From: Kushneria pakistanensis
GTDB lineage: Bacteria; Pseudomonadota; Gammaproteobacteria; Pseudomonadales; Halomonadaceae
Direction: 5' to 3'
Length of the DNA stretch: 64,000 bases
NCBI RefSeq assembly: GCF_014652795.1
Contig: NZ_BMZM01000001.1
Span: 434,001 to 498,000 of the forward strand
The notes beneath the pieces are model-generated. The model was not told where the DNA came from, ran no database searches, and saw nothing but the letters and a program-made list of their open reading frames with translations. Positions within the stretch are counted from its first letter, which is position 1; every line of letters starts with the position of its first letter. Positions 46,517-56,416 of the stretch are shown here, piece after piece. The translations under genes were made by a program, and so were the position numbers.

Positions 46517-48952
46517 ATGGGCCAGCGTATCTTCTGGACCGCCGCCTCGCTGACCGGTCTTCTCTCGACCATGGCACAGGCGGCGCCCCAGCCACTGCCT
46601 GCAAGCGAACTTGACTGGCAGGCCTGGGGTGATGACCGCCCCGCCAATGCGCTGTGTCGGGGCCGCTATATCATGCCGGACTATCGTATCGATGCCGGCA
46701 GCAACCCGTCACAGGTGCGCACCGAATCCGATGACGCCGGCTACGGCAGCAACGGGGAAACCCTGCTTGATGGCGAGGTGGTCCTGCGTCGCGGTGATCA
46801 ACAGCTGGAAGCACAGCGCGCCACGCTCAATGAAGCGCGTACCAACGTATCGCTGCAGGGTCCGGTGGCCTATCGTCAGCCCGGTTTTCTGGTGCGTGGG
46901 GATCAGGGCCAGGTGGCGCTCAACAGCGACGCCGCCGAGATCGATCAGGCCCACTACGTTGCCCATCAGCAGCGTCTGCGCGGTGATGCAGGCCAGCTGG
47001 CGAGGCTGGAAGACGGCCGCTACCGCCTAAGGGACGCTTCCTTTACCACCTGCGAGCCGCAGTCGAGCCTCTGGAAACTGGTCAGCAGCGACATTACCCT
47101 TGATCAGGAGCGGGGTTACGGTACGGCGACCCATGCACGCATGGAAATCGAGGACGTTCCGGTCTTTTACTGGCCCTGGGTACGCTTTCCGATTGATGAT
47201 CGCCGTCTGACCGGCTTTTTGTGGCCTTCGATCAGCTACGGCAGCGAAGCGGGACTTGATTACGCTCAGCCGTTTTATCTCAATCTCTCGCCCAATTACG
47301 ATGCCACCATTACGCCGCGCTATATCTCCGGGCGAGGCGAGGCACTGGGTGGGCAGCTGCGCTATCTCTTTGATGAGGATGCCGGCACGCTGGAAGGCAA
47401 CTATCTTGGCCACGACAATGGCGGAGATGACAATGACTTCAAGGGCGAAGATCGCTGGTTCGTACGCTATGCCCATGATGGACGCTTCTCGCCGCGGACC
47501 ACGTACAACCTGCGCTATGGCGGGGCCAGCGATGGCGACTATTTCGACGATTTCGGCCAGACCTTTGAAGAACAGGACACCGATAACCTCGAACGTCTGG
47601 CACGTTTGAATTATCAGGGGACTACCTGGAACCTGCAGGCACGCGCCCGTGGCTATCAAAAGCTCGATGAGCCGTTGCGCGATGATGACAAGCCGTTTTA
47701 TGAGTTGCCGGCACTATTGGCCAGCGCACGCTGGGATCAGGCCGGTGGCTTCTATGAAGAGTTCAACTCCAGCGCGACCTACTTCTGGCGTGACGTCAAT
47801 TACAGTGATTCGTCAATTATTCCACAGGAGTCCGCGACCGGTGCCCGCGTTCACATGGCGCCTGCCGTCGGCTTTCGTCGCTCGCCCTCCTGGGGCTTTT
47901 TCGAGCCACGCGCGCAGCTCATGGCCACCCAGTATGATCTGGACTGGCATGGTCGCAACGACACCTCGGGTTTTGATGATTCGCCCAATCGAGTGCTGCC
48001 GGTACTGTCGGTAGACTCGGGGCTGATATTCGAGCGTGACACCAGCATGTTCGGGCGTGACTGGCGCCAGACGCTGGAGCCGCGGCTGTACTATGCCTAT
48101 GCGCCCTATCGGGATCAGTCCGAGCTGCCGCAGTTTGATAGCCGTGAACAGCCGCTGTCCTATTCACAGCTCTGGTCGCCCTATCGCTTCAGTGGTTCTG
48201 ACCGTATCGGTGATACCAACAAGGTGTCCTACGGGGTCAGCACGCGTTTCCTGGAAGATGACACCGGGCGTGAGCGGCTGGGGCTGTCGGTCGGACAGAG
48301 TCATTATTTTGAGGATCGTCGCGTCGTTGATGCCCGCTTTGAAGATCGCATCATCAACGAGCAGAGCGATCTTTTTTACCGTAATACCCGTGATCGCTCC
48401 CCGATTGTGGCCGAGGCCGACTGGCAGATCAGTGACCGCTGGTCGGCACGTCAGTCGTTTTTCTATGACGATCATCGCAACCGCACCGAGAAGACCTCGT
48501 CGTACCTGACCTATCAGGATACGGACAACCTGATCCTCAACCTGGGCTATCGCTGGACCGTACAGGACTTTGATCCCTTCGGCGATCAGGATGATCGTCT
48601 GACCTACAATCGCGAAGAGTACGACGTGTCGGCGGCGTATCGTCTGACGCCGGCAATTTCACTGCTCGGACGCTATCTGTATGATCAAACCAACAATCGT
48701 ACGCTCGAAACGCTGGCAGGGGTTCGCTTCGACGACTGCTGCTATGGCGTTCAGCTCGCCTGGCGCGAGTATATCGACGATAACAGTACGGCCCGCATCG
48801 ACGATGACGATCGCAAGCACGGTCTCTTTTTGTCCTTTATCTTCAAGGGGCTCGGCGGCGTGGGCCAGGGCAGCAGTGATGGCTACTTCTCCCAGGCCAT
48901 TCCCGGCGTCCGCGAAAATGACTTCGGCGCCTATACCGGCGTGAGCAATTAG
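46517..48952 (+). CDS. lptD: LPS-assembly protein LptD
   Basis: The start at 46517 (MGQRIFWTAASL) gives 811 residues with a signal peptide cut after about residue 22 (AQA). An upstream in-frame start at 46226 lies inside amgK and is rejected. The N-terminal LptA-like jelly roll (about 60-200) and a C-terminal beta-barrel place lipopolysaccharide in the outer membrane with LptE. The four structural cysteines are present at 47, 179, 741 and 742, as expected for the two inter-domain disulfides. surA follows about 100 bp downstream. Confidence 0.97.
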   Translation: MGQRIFWTAASLTGLLSTMAQAAPQPLPASELDWQAWGDDRPANALCRGRYIMPDYRIDAGSNPSQVRTESDDAGYGSNGETLLDGEVVLRRGDQQLEAQRATLNEARTNVSLQGPVAYRQPGFLVRGDQGQVALNSDAAEIDQAHYVAHQQRLRGDAGQLARLEDGRYRLRDASFTTCEPQSSLWKLVSSDITLDQERGYGTATHARMEIEDVPVFYWPWVRFPIDDRRLTGFLWPSISYGSEAGLDYAQPFYLNLSPNYDATITPRYISGRGEALGGQLRYLFDEDAGTLEGNYLGHDNGGDDNDFKGEDRWFVRYAHDGRFSPRTTYNLRYGGASDGDYFDDFGQTFEEQDTDNLERLARLNYQGTTWNLQARARGYQKLDEPLRDDDKPFYELPALLASARWDQAGGFYEEFNSSATYFWRDVNYSDSSIIPQESATGARVHMAPAVGFRRSPSWGFFEPRAQLMATQYDLDWHGRNDTSGFDDSPNRVLPVLSVDSGLIFERDTSMFGRDWRQTLEPRLYYAYAPYRDQSELPQFDSREQPLSYSQLWSPYRFSGSDRIGDTNKVSYGVSTRFLEDDTGRERLGLSVGQSHYFEDRRVVDARFEDRIINEQSDLFYRNTRDRSPIVAEADWQISDRWSARQSFFYDDHRNRTEKTSSYLTYQDTDNLILNLGYRWTVQDFDPFGDQDDRLTYNREEYDVSAAYRLTPAISLLGRYLYDQTNNRTLETLAGVRFDDCCYGVQLAWREYIDDNSTARIDDDDRKHGLFLSFIFKGLGGVGQGSSDGYFSQAIPGVRENDFGAYTGVSN

Positions 48953-49053
48953 GCCACACGACAGTTCGTGACTGGGCCATAACCCGTAGCGAAGGCATGA
49001 CCTTGCTGCACTACTGACGTAACGTCGGTTTTATGGATGAGAAGAGAGATGTC

Positions 49054-50049
49054 ATGAAAGTACGCAACGCAAACACGCTAGCCGCTCTGGGCCTTGCGCT
49101 GAGTCTTTCCATTTCGCCGCTGGCGGGGGCTGCCGTGCAGCCTCTGGATCGCGTCGTCGCAGTGGTCAACGATGAAGCCATCATGTCCAGTGATCTGGAT
49201 CAGCGCGTAGAGCAGGTGCGCCAGCAGATGCAGTCACGCGACATCGGCATGCCGGACCAGGGCGAACTGCGCGAGCAGGTGCTCTCGCGCATGATTACCG
49301 AGCAGATCGAGCTGCAGATGGCCAAACGCGCCAATCTGAGCGTCAGCGACAGCGACCTCAACCAGGCGATGCGAGGCGTTGCACAGCGCAACAACATGAC
49401 GCTTGAGCAGTTCGCCGACCGGGTCGAGCAGGAGGGCATGAGCTATGCCCAGGTCAGGGAGCAGATTCGCCGTGAGCTTCTGATTACCCAGGTACAGCAG
49501 CGCAGCGTGGCCAGCCAGGTCAATATTTCCGATCGTGAGGTGGATCAATACCTCAAGCAGGCCGGCAGCAATGCCAATGTTCAGTATCATCTGGCGCATA
49601 TTCTGGTCGCCGTGCCGCAGGCACCCACGCCCCAGCAGGCCGAAGCGGCCCGCGAAAAGGCCAATCAGCTGCGTCAGGCGATCACCTCGGGGCAGGCGAG
49701 ATTTCAGGAAATTGCCGCGGCGCAGTCCGATGGGCCTCAGGCGCTGGACGGGGGTGATCTGGGCTGGCGCAGCGGCGCCGAGATGCCCAGCATCTTTGAT
49801 GATGTTGTCCCCGGTCTGAACGTGGGGGATGTCAGCGAGCCCATCCGCAGTCCCAGCGGCTATCATCTGATTACCCTGCTGGACAAGCGTGGCGGCGGCA
49901 ACGCCGAGCAGCAGCGTGAGCAGATTCGACGCACGCTCTTTCAGCGCAAGGTCAATGAGGAGCTTGAGGCATGGACGCAGGAAATTCGCGCTTCAGCCTA
50001 CGTCGACAATCGCCTGGAGCAGGGTGACGCCGCCAGCGCTACACCGTAA
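49054..50049 (+). CDS. surA: Periplasmic chaperone SurA with one parvulin domain
   Basis: The start at 49054 (MKVRNANTLAAL) gives 331 residues with a signal peptide ending near AGA at 24-26; the frame also opens at 49033. The SurA N-domain (about 30-165, VVAVVNDEAIMSSDL) is followed by a single PpiC/parvulin domain (about 178-277, YHLAHILVAVP and DLGWRSGAEMP) and a C-terminal helix/strand. E. coli SurA has about 428 residues and two parvulin domains, so one is missing here. SurA helps outer-membrane proteins such as LptD reach the Bam complex. Confidence 0.93.
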   Translation: MKVRNANTLAALGLALSLSISPLAGAAVQPLDRVVAVVNDEAIMSSDLDQRVEQVRQQMQSRDIGMPDQGELREQVLSRMITEQIELQMAKRANLSVSDSDLNQAMRGVAQRNNMTLEQFADRVEQEGMSYAQVREQIRRELLITQVQQRSVASQVNISDREVDQYLKQAGSNANVQYHLAHILVAVPQAPTPQQAEAAREKANQLRQAITSGQARFQEIAAAQSDGPQALDGGDLGWRSGAEMPSIFDDVVPGLNVGDVSEPIRSPSGYHLITLLDKRGGGNAEQQREQIRRTLFQRKVNEELEAWTQEIRASAYVDNRLEQGDAASATP

Positions 50050-50086
50050 CAGGCCATGCGCCTTTTCGGGTGCCTACGCTGATGAC

Positions 50087-50114
50087 AGGCCGCGAGTAAC
50101 CCTCGCGGCCTTTC
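50087..50114 (+). terminator. Terminator after surA
   Basis: AGGCCGCGAG (50087-50096), loop TAACC, CTCGCGGCCT (50102-50111), then TTTCG. It is a stable stem with a short T run, in the place where pdxA would be expected in many relatives. Confidence 0.75.
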
Positions 50115-50152
50115 GTTGATGAAGGCAGCTCTCTTTTACGCAAGGAACTTTC

Positions 50153-50956
50153 ATGTCACGACAACCGGCCCCCATGCGTGCGCGCAAGCGCTTTGGGCAA
50201 AATTTCCTCCAGGATCACGGCGTCATCGAGCGTATTGTTGGCTCGGTACGCCCGCAAAAGGGTGACCGACTGGTCGAAATCGGGCCGGGGCAGGGTGCCC
50301 TGACCGAGGTGCTGCTCCAGACACACGGTGCCCTTGATGCCATTGAACTGGACCGGGATCTGATTCCGGGACTGCGCACGCGTTTTTTTAACTACCCCGA
50401 TTTTCATATCACCGAAGGTGATGCGCTGGCCTTTGACTTCAGGGAGTTTCGTGGAGATGGCCCGGCGCTGCGGGTAGTGGGCAATCTCCCCTATAACATT
50501 TCCACGCCGCTGATCTTCCATCTGCTGGGCGCAGGCGATGCCGTGCGTGACATGCACTTCATGCTGCAAAAGGAGGTCGTGGCACGCCTGGCGGCAGAGC
50601 CAGGTACCAGCCAGTGGGGGCGGCTGTCGGTCATGACCCGCTACTATTGTCAGGTAGAAGCGCTGTTTGACGTGCCACCTGAAGCCTTTGTGCCTCAGCC
50701 CAAGGTGGATTCCAGCATTGTCCGACTGGTGCCATGGCAGACAAGGCCCCACGTGGCACACGATGAAGCGCTGCTGTCGGATCTGGTACGACGTTCCTTT
50801 TCCCAGCGACGCAAGACGCTGCGCAACAATCTGCGCGATGTCATGAGTGCCGAAACACTGGAGTCGCTCGGGATTGCGCCCACCCGTCGTCCGGAAACGC
50901 TGAGCGTCGGGGAGTTTGTGACGATGGCCAATCATCTGGCCGAGAACGCCTCATGA
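50153..50956 (+). CDS. rsmA: 16S rRNA dimethyladenosine transferase
   Basis: This 267-residue enzyme dimethylates A1518 and A1519 of 16S rRNA. RKRFGQNFLQDHGVIERIV, LVEIGPGQGALTEVLL (the S-adenosylmethionine site) and RVVGNLPYNISTPLI (the catalytic NLPY) are diagnostic. It has its own ribosome binding site (AAGGAA) after a hairpin and overlaps apaG by 4 bp. Confidence 0.97.
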   Translation: MSRQPAPMRARKRFGQNFLQDHGVIERIVGSVRPQKGDRLVEIGPGQGALTEVLLQTHGALDAIELDRDLIPGLRTRFFNYPDFHITEGDALAFDFREFRGDGPALRVVGNLPYNISTPLIFHLLGAGDAVRDMHFMLQKEVVARLAAEPGTSQWGRLSVMTRYYCQVEALFDVPPEAFVPQPKVDSSIVRLVPWQTRPHVAHDEALLSDLVRRSFSQRRKTLRNNLRDVMSAETLESLGIAPTRRPETLSVGEFVTMANHLAENAS

Positions 50957-51336
50957 GTGAGCCTGCCCGGGACATCGTGATCGAGGTTGAAAGCTTCTAT
51001 CTGCCGGCGGAATCGAATCCTTCGCAGCAGCGCTTTGTGTTTGGCTACCGGGTTGCCATTCGTAATCATTGGGACTATTCCATACAGCTTCTGGCCCGCT
51101 ACTGGCGTATTTCCCAGGGCAGCGGTGAGGTGAGGGAAGTGCGCGGCGAAGGTGTCGTGGGCAGACAGCCCATGATCGCGCCAGGTCTGCCCTTCAACTA
51201 CAGCAGTCGCGCCATTCTCGATAGTCAGGTCGGCGTGATGGAGGGCAGCTATACCTTCATGGCGCCGGCGCTGGGAGATACCTTCGATGTGACGATCGCG
51301 CCCTTTCGTCTGGCCTGTCCGTTGCACCTGCATTGA
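50953..51336 (+). CDS. apaG: ApaG protein
   Basis: This 127-residue fibronectin-III-like beta-sandwich protein has FGYRVAIRNHWDYSIQLLARYW and GEGVVGRQPMIAPGLPFNYSS, the conserved ApaG stretches. Its biochemical role in bacteria is not settled. It is translationally coupled to rsmA and precedes apaH. Confidence 0.95.
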   Translation: MSEPARDIVIEVESFYLPAESNPSQQRFVFGYRVAIRNHWDYSIQLLARYWRISQGSGEVREVRGEGVVGRQPMIAPGLPFNYSSRAILDSQVGVMEGSYTFMAPALGDTFDVTIAPFRLACPLHLH

Positions 51337-51400
51337 TGTTCCAGGTGCCGTGCTCTGGAAGGATCAATGTCACCTTCATTCAACGGTTTCGGAGTAGATA

Positions 51401-52222
51401 ATGACCATCTGGGCCATTGGTGATTTACATGGCTGCGGCCATGAGTTTGATGAACTGCTCAAGGCCATCGATTTTGTGCCCGGGCGCGATCACCTGTGGA
51501 TTACCGGCGATCTGATCAATCGCGGCCCACAATCGCTGGAAACGCTTCGCCGTGTCCATGGCCTGCGTGAGCATGCCAGCGTGGTGCTGGGCAATCATGA
51601 CCTGCATCTGCTGGCCGTCGCCTTTGGTCATGGACGTCTCAAGCCCTCGGATACCCTTGCGGATATCCTTGAGGCGCCAGATCGTGATGTGCTGCTGGAG
51701 TGGCTGCGCTGTCAGCCCCTCATGGTCGAATCCCAGACACACCAGTGTGTCATGACCCATGCCGGCCTGCTGCCACAGTGGTCCATCGAACGGGCCCGGC
51801 AATATGCGCGTGAAGGTGAGGCCATGCTCTCTTCGCGTCAGTTCTTCGAGTTTCTTCCTCATATGTATGGCAATGAACCGGCGCGTTTTGAGCCGGCACT
51901 GCGCGGCAATGATCGTCTGCGCGCCATCATCAATGTGTTTACCCGCATGCGTTTTATCGACGAGCGCGGCACGCTTGATTTCAGTGCCAAGGAGGGCCTT
52001 GATAGTGCCCCCGAGGGCTTCAGGCCCTGGTTCTGCTTCGAGCGGGGTGACACCGAACGCCTGATTTTCGGGCACTGGGCGGCCCTTGAAGGCCGCGCAC
52101 CAGGCGCGCAGGCCAACGTTCGATCGCTTGATGCCGGCTGTGTCTGGGGCGGTGCCCTGATGGCCATGAATCTTGAAACCGATCAGGTCGTCACGATCGC
52201 GGCGCAAAAGCCGCGTCAATAG
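51401..52222 (+). CDS. apaH: Diadenosine tetraphosphatase
   Basis: This 273-residue metallophosphatase hydrolyses Ap4A symmetrically. The motifs GDLHGCGHEF (residues 7-16), GDLINRGPQSLETL and VVLGNHDLHLLA are the metal-binding signatures; HAGLLPQWS and FGHWAALEG complete the site. It is the usual third gene after rsmA-apaG. Confidence 0.96.
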   Translation: MTIWAIGDLHGCGHEFDELLKAIDFVPGRDHLWITGDLINRGPQSLETLRRVHGLREHASVVLGNHDLHLLAVAFGHGRLKPSDTLADILEAPDRDVLLEWLRCQPLMVESQTHQCVMTHAGLLPQWSIERARQYAREGEAMLSSRQFFEFLPHMYGNEPARFEPALRGNDRLRAIINVFTRMRFIDERGTLDFSAKEGLDSAPEGFRPWFCFERGDTERLIFGHWAALEGRAPGAQANVRSLDAGCVWGGALMAMNLETDQVVTIAAQKPRQ

Positions 52223-52260
52223 CCTCGAGACGCCGTTCAAAGTACGTCAAAGGAGAATCC

Positions 52261-52602
52261 ATGTCCTTCAGTCATCTTGATCACGACAGCCTGAAGCAAT
52301 GGCAGGACAACGGCACTGCTCATGCAGTGGTGGATATTCGCGACCCGCTCAGCTTCAGTCAGGGCCATATCCCGGGCAGCCGGCATCTGGACAACACCAG
52401 TGTGGGCGATTTTATCGAGCAAACGCCGCAGGAGAGTACTGTGGTGGTGGTCTGCTATCACGGCCATTCCAGTCAGCAGGCGGCACTCTGGCTGGCCGGG
52501 CAGGGCTATGAAAGGGTGTATAGTCTCGACGGCGGCTTTACTCACTGGCAGCACCATCACCCCGAGCAGGTGGTGCGTGATGAGGGTATGGAGCCACAGT
52601 GA
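52261..52602 (+). CDS. glpE: Thiosulfate sulfurtransferase GlpE
   Basis: The single rhodanese domain has 113 residues. VVVVCYHGHSSQQAA carries the catalytic Cys65 in the CYHGHSS loop typical of GlpE. It moves sulfane sulfur from thiosulfate to acceptors such as cyanide or thioredoxin. Its stop overlaps the cca start (GTGA). Confidence 0.93.
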   Translation: MSFSHLDHDSLKQWQDNGTAHAVVDIRDPLSFSQGHIPGSRHLDNTSVGDFIEQTPQESTVVVVCYHGHSSQQAALWLAGQGYERVYSLDGGFTHWQHHHPEQVVRDEGMEPQ

Positions 52603-53711
52603 TCTGTTTTGAACTCGACGAGGCATTAAAGGGGCTTGAGGTCTACTGCGTTGGTGGCGCCGTTCGCGATGACCTTTTGGGTATCGCGCATGATGATCGC
52701 GACTGGGTGGTGGTAGGGGCCACCAGCGAAGATATGCTGGCCCGGGGATTTCGACCGGTCGGGCGTGACTTCCCGGTCTTTTTGCATCCTCATACCCACG
52801 AGGAGTACGCCCTGGCGCGGACCGAGCGCAAGTCCGGCCATGGTTATACCGGTTTTGTGGTCCATGCCGCACCCGATGTCACGCTGGAGGAGGATCTGGC
52901 ACGCCGCGATCTGACCATCAATGCCATGGCCCAGGATAGCGCAGGCCGCCTGGTGGACCCCTTTCAGGGTGCGGATGACTGTCGGGCCGGTACACTGCGT
53001 CATGTCTCACAGGCCTTTGTTGAGGATCCGCTGCGCATTCTGCGGACCGGGCGCTTTCTGGCGCGCTTTCGCCCACGTGGTTTCACGGTAGCCGATGAGA
53101 CGATGGCGCTGATGAAGACCATGGTGGCAGAGGGCGAAGTCGCCCATCTGGTCGCCGAGCGGGTATGGCAGGAAATCGAGCGAACGCTGGGTGAGCAGGA
53201 TCCGGCCGCCTTTTTTGAACTGCTGCAGCAATGTGGTGCGCTGAATGTATTGATGCCGGCACTGGATGATGTGCTGGCGGCAGGGCTAACGCGAATGAGC
53301 GCAGCAGGCACTCCCATGGCGCGCTGGGCCCTGTTGACCGCCGACCTGTCACATGAGGCGCTGATGGCGCTTTGCGAGCGTTATCGTGTGCCCGGTGAGT
53401 GGCGTGACCGGGCGCTGATGGTGGTGCGCAGTCGTGAGTTACTGTCGGACTCACCTGATGCCGAGCAGGTGCTGGCCTGGGCGCAGGCCATGGATGCCTG
53501 GCGGCGGCAGGCGCGAATGAATGAAGTGCTCGATATACTTGCCATTGGCGACCTTGGCTTGCCGGTGGCAGTGCTTGAACATGCCGTTGGTCAGGCGCGG
53601 CAGATTTCGCCGCAGTCACTCATGGCGCAGGGGTATCAGGGCGCAGAACTGGGGCGCATGATCGATGTCGAGCGTCGCCGCGCTATTGAATATGCGCTGG
53701 CGCAAGCGTGA
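52599..53711 (+). CDS. cca: CCA-adding tRNA nucleotidyltransferase
   Basis: The start is the GTG at 52599 overlapping glpE, giving 370 residues. VYCVGGAVRDDLLGIAHDDRDWVVVGAT near the N-terminus, DLTINAMAQD and EDPLRILRTGRFLARF are the class II nucleotidyltransferase motifs. At about 370 residues it is shorter than E. coli Cca (412), and I see no C-terminal HD phosphohydrolase domain. The 3' end overlaps the convergent folK by 29 bp. Confidence 0.93.
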   Translation: MICFELDEALKGLEVYCVGGAVRDDLLGIAHDDRDWVVVGATSEDMLARGFRPVGRDFPVFLHPHTHEEYALARTERKSGHGYTGFVVHAAPDVTLEEDLARRDLTINAMAQDSAGRLVDPFQGADDCRAGTLRHVSQAFVEDPLRILRTGRFLARFRPRGFTVADETMALMKTMVAEGEVAHLVAERVWQEIERTLGEQDPAAFFELLQQCGALNVLMPALDDVLAAGLTRMSAAGTPMARWALLTADLSHEALMALCERYRVPGEWRDRALMVVRSRELLSDSPDAEQVLAWAQAMDAWRRQARMNEVLDILAIGDLGLPVAVLEHAVGQARQISPQSLMAQGYQGAELGRMIDVERRRAIEYALAQA

Positions 53712-54240
53712 TGGCCTCCAGGGGCGCTGACGCTGAAATTTCTATTCCCTGCCATTCAAAGGATACCGGCCAGAGTCCCTGCGAGTCGGCATCAAAGTCC
53801 TGCCACATGTCCCGGTAACGCATGCCGGTGCGGGGGTGACGATAGTCACCAAAGCTTTCGGCCAGTGGGCGCAGTACAAAGGCGTTATAGGTGATCTCTT
53901 CACGTGGCAGGGTCACCCCGTCAATGCAGCCGTTCAGATCGTCAACGCAGAGAATATCGATATCCAGCGCTCGTGAGCTGAATTTCGGGGCGCTGTGGTC
54001 ACGGCCGTTGTCGCGCTCCACCTGCTTGCACCATTGATTGAGCTTGGCCACCGGCCAGGGGCATGACGCGCCGACCACTAGGTTGTAGAAGTTGCACGGG
54101 CTGTCAAAGCCGACCGGATGGCTTTCAAAGACCCGCGAAATCAACAGTTCACCAAAAGCACCATGCAGGGCTGAAAGTGCGGCATCAATGCGTCGATGAC
54201 GCTGGGCATTGCTGCCCAGGCTGAACAGTACGAACGCCAT
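53683..54240 (-). CDS. folK: 2-amino-4-hydroxy-6-hydroxymethyldihydropteridine pyrophosphokinase
   Basis: The start at 54240 (MAFVLFSLGSNAQRHRRI) gives 185 residues; the frame opens earlier inside folB. SHPVGFDSPCNFYNLVVG and FSSRALDIDILCVDD are the HPPK signatures. It pyrophosphorylates the pterin for dihydropteroate synthesis. The C-terminal 30 residues, which overlap cca, are an unusual extension. It starts one base after the folB stop. Confidence 0.93.
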   Translation of the reverse strand: MAFVLFSLGSNAQRHRRIDAALSALHGAFGELLISRVFESHPVGFDSPCNFYNLVVGASCPWPVAKLNQWCKQVERDNGRDHSAPKFSSRALDIDILCVDDLNGCIDGVTLPREEITYNAFVLRPLAESFGDYRHPRTGMRYRDMWQDFDADSQGLWPVSFEWQGIEISASAPLEAITLAPAHIQ

Positions 54241-54241
54241 G

Positions 54242-54601
54242 TCAGCTGCGGTACTCGCCGCGCTCAATGCGCACACCGACAAAAGCGGCATCGGCGACGG
54301 CGCCGGGCTTTTTCAGCGTCAGGCGCAGCCAGGCGATACCGAACTCCTCGCGAAGAAGTGTGGCAATGCGCTCGGCAAAGGTTTCCACCAGCTCGAACTG
54401 ATGCTCGCTGCAGTACTGCTGAAGGCGCTGGCTGATGGCGGCATAATCCAGCGTAGCGCTCAGGTCGTCATCACGGGCTGCCTGGGCAATGTCACAGCCC
54501 AGCTCCAGCGTCAGTAAAAGACGCTGATGAATGCGTTTTTCCCATTCATAGACGCCAATCACGGCTTCCAGCGCCAGTTCTTCAATCAGTACCATATCCA
54601 T
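54242..54601 (-). CDS. folB: Dihydroneopterin aldolase
   Basis: The 119-residue tunnelling-fold enzyme has VLIEELALEAVIGVYEWEKR at the start and ETFAERIATLLREEFG near residue 75, both typical of FolB. It makes 6-hydroxymethyldihydropterin, the substrate of the adjacent FolK. It lies 28 bp downstream of tsaD on the same strand. Confidence 0.95.
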   Translation of the reverse strand: MDMVLIEELALEAVIGVYEWEKRIHQRLLLTLELGCDIAQAARDDDLSATLDYAAISQRLQQYCSEHQFELVETFAERIATLLREEFGIAWLRLTLKKPGAVADAAFVGVRIERGEYRS

Positions 54602-54629
54602 GGCGACACTCCTGTCATGGGTTATTGAT

Positions 54630-55670
54630 TCAATCCTGGCGCCGAGCAGGCGGGGTCAGCTCGGAAAGTGGCCAGCGGGGCGTTGCGATCATGGCCTGGT
54701 CGTCGCGCTCCCCGGCAACCAGGCGCTGAGCGCCGACATAGGCAATCATGGCGCCATTGTCGGTACAAAAACGGCCTCTGGGGTAGAAGGCGCGAGCGCC
54801 CATCCTTTCCAGCGCCGTATCAAGGCGCTGGCGCAGGCGTTGATTGGCGCTGACACCGCCGGCCACGACCAGTCGCTTGAGGCCGGTTTGCTCCAGCGCG
54901 CGTCGACACTTGATGACCAGTGTATCGGCAACGGCTTCTTCAAAGGCACGCGCCACATCGGCACGAGCCTGATCGTTGAGCTCTCCCTCGGCTTCCAATG
55001 CCTTGACAGTGGTGAGCGTATGGGTCTTCAGGCCCGAAAAGCTGAAGTCCAGCCCGGGGCGGTCCGTCATGGGTCTTGGGAAACGAAAGCGAGTGGGGTC
55101 GCCCTGCTCGGCCAGCCGGGCAATATGAGGGCCACCGGGGTAGGGCAGCGAGAGCATGCGGGCGGCCTTGTCAAAGGCTTCTCCGGCCGCATCATCCACG
55201 GACTCGCCCAGCAGTTCATAGTTGCCCAGCGCATGTACTGCCACCAGCTGTGTGTGTCCGCCAGACACCAGCAGGGCAACGAAGGGAAATTCGGGGCGCT
55301 CTTCTTCCAGCATGGGGGCCAGCAGGTGTCCTTCCATGTGATGAACGCCTAGTACCGGCACCTGCCAGGCCCACGCCAGACCATGTGCAGTCGCTGCACC
55401 CACCATCAGGGCACCGACCAGCCCGGGGCCGGCCGTGTAGGCGATGGCATCGACATCGTGACTGCCCAGCCCTGCCTCGGCCAGCACCTGATCAATAAGG
55501 GGGAGCAGGCGGCGCACATGATCACGCGAGGCCAGTTCGGGTACGACCCCGCCGTGTTCGACATGCATGTCGATCTGGCTGAACAGGGCATCGGCCAGCA
55601 GCCCGTGCTCGCTGTCAAACAGGGCAATTCCCGTTTCATCACAGGAGGTTTCGATCCCCAGTACGCGCAT
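54630..55670 (-). CDS. tsaD: tRNA threonylcarbamoyladenosine biosynthesis protein TsaD
   Basis: This 346-residue Kae1/Qri7 family protein has [19 protein letters not shown], the metal-binding [13 protein letters not shown] with His residues near 111 and 115, VSGGHTQLV, and [12 protein letters not shown]. It transfers the threonylcarbamoyl group to A37 of ANN-decoding tRNAs. It is divergent from rpsU, a highly conserved gammaproteobacterial arrangement. Confidence 0.97.
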   Translation of the reverse strand: MRVLGIETSCDETGIALFDSEHGLLADALFSQIDMHVEHGGVVPELASRDHVRRLLPLIDQVLAEAGLGSHDVDAIAYTAGPGLVGALMVGAATAHGLAWAWQVPVLGVHHMEGHLLAPMLEEERPEFPFVALLVSGGHTQLVAVHALGNYELLGESVDDAAGEAFDKAARMLSLPYPGGPHIARLAEQGDPTRFRFPRPMTDRPGLDFSFSGLKTHTLTTVKALEAEGELNDQARADVARAFEEAVADTLVIKCRRALEQTGLKRLVVAGGVSANQRLRQRLDTALERMGARAFYPRGRFCTDNGAMIAYVGAQRLVAGERDDQAMIATPRWPLSELTPPARRQD

Positions 55671-55969
55671 GATGTGTCCTGATTCCAGTAAGGGCGTCTT
55701 TCAAAGGCGGGTGTCAGCCGACAATCAGTATTGTCTGCCGCTGACAGGGCGCCAAGTTTACCCGTTTGTACTTCTCGCGTCAGGCGCTTTGCAAACCGAA
55801 GGCGCGACGTTTATAATGCATGGCCCTGTAATACCGGGCTGTGCTTCTGGCCGCTGATCGCGGCGCCTCCACTGATTCGTGATAAACATGTCATGACCGG
55901 TTAAGTGCCGCATCGACGGCATTGAGCACATTCAAACCTCATTGATCTCCTTAAGGTGGTGATTGCTTA
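55671..55969. promoter_or_regulatory. Divergent promoter region tsaD / rpsU
   Basis: The 299-bp gap must hold the promoters of tsaD (leftward) and the rpsU-dnaG-rpoD operon (rightward). A ribosome binding site (TTAAGGTGGTG) lies before the rpsU ATG. No gene or clear operator is visible. Confidence 0.6.
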
Positions 55970-56185
55970 ATGCCTTCCGTCAAAGTACGTGACAACGAAC
56001 CGTTCGACGTTGCTCTGCGTCGCTTCAAGCGCTCCTGTGAAAAGGCTGGTGTGCTTTCTGAAGTCCGTCGTCGTGAGAACTACGAAAAGCCCACAGCCGA
56101 GCGCAAGCGCAAGGCAGCAGCAGCTGTCAAGCGCCATGCCAAGAAGCTGCAGCGCGAGCGCAAGCGCTTCGAGCGGTTGTATTGA
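55970..56185 (+). CDS. rpsU: 30S ribosomal protein S21
   Basis: This 71-residue basic protein contains [33 protein letters not shown], the S21 signature, with an Arg/Lys-rich tail. It functions in translation initiation. It is the first gene of the macromolecular synthesis operon. Confidence 0.97.
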   Translation: MPSVKVRDNEPFDVALRRFKRSCEKAGVLSEVRRRENYEKPTAERKRKAAAAVKRHAKKLQRERKRFERLY

Positions 56186-56224
56186 TCCGTACCTGAGCGT
56201 ATGCCCAACGCTTCAGCGGGATGC

Positions 56225-56256
56225 CGAACGGCCGCCAATGGCGGCCGTTCGTTTTT
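56225..56256 (+). terminator. Hairpin between rpsU and dnaG
   Basis: CGAACGGCCGC (56225-56235), loop CAATG, GCGGCCGTTCG (56241-56251), then TTTTT. An internal terminator at this place is a known feature of the E. coli rpsU-dnaG-rpoD operon, where it keeps primase expression low. Confidence 0.9.
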
Positions 56257-56416
56257 GTAAACGGTGATGGTCTGAGCGTTGCAGGTAGTGCGCTTGCAAC
56301 GGTTGCCATCACTGACATCGCAACACGAGACACCTGATACACCGAACACCCTGATGAAAAGGGTGGTCGCGATGTGACGGGCATGATCACTGACCCTTGA
56401 GGTAGTGCAGGACATT

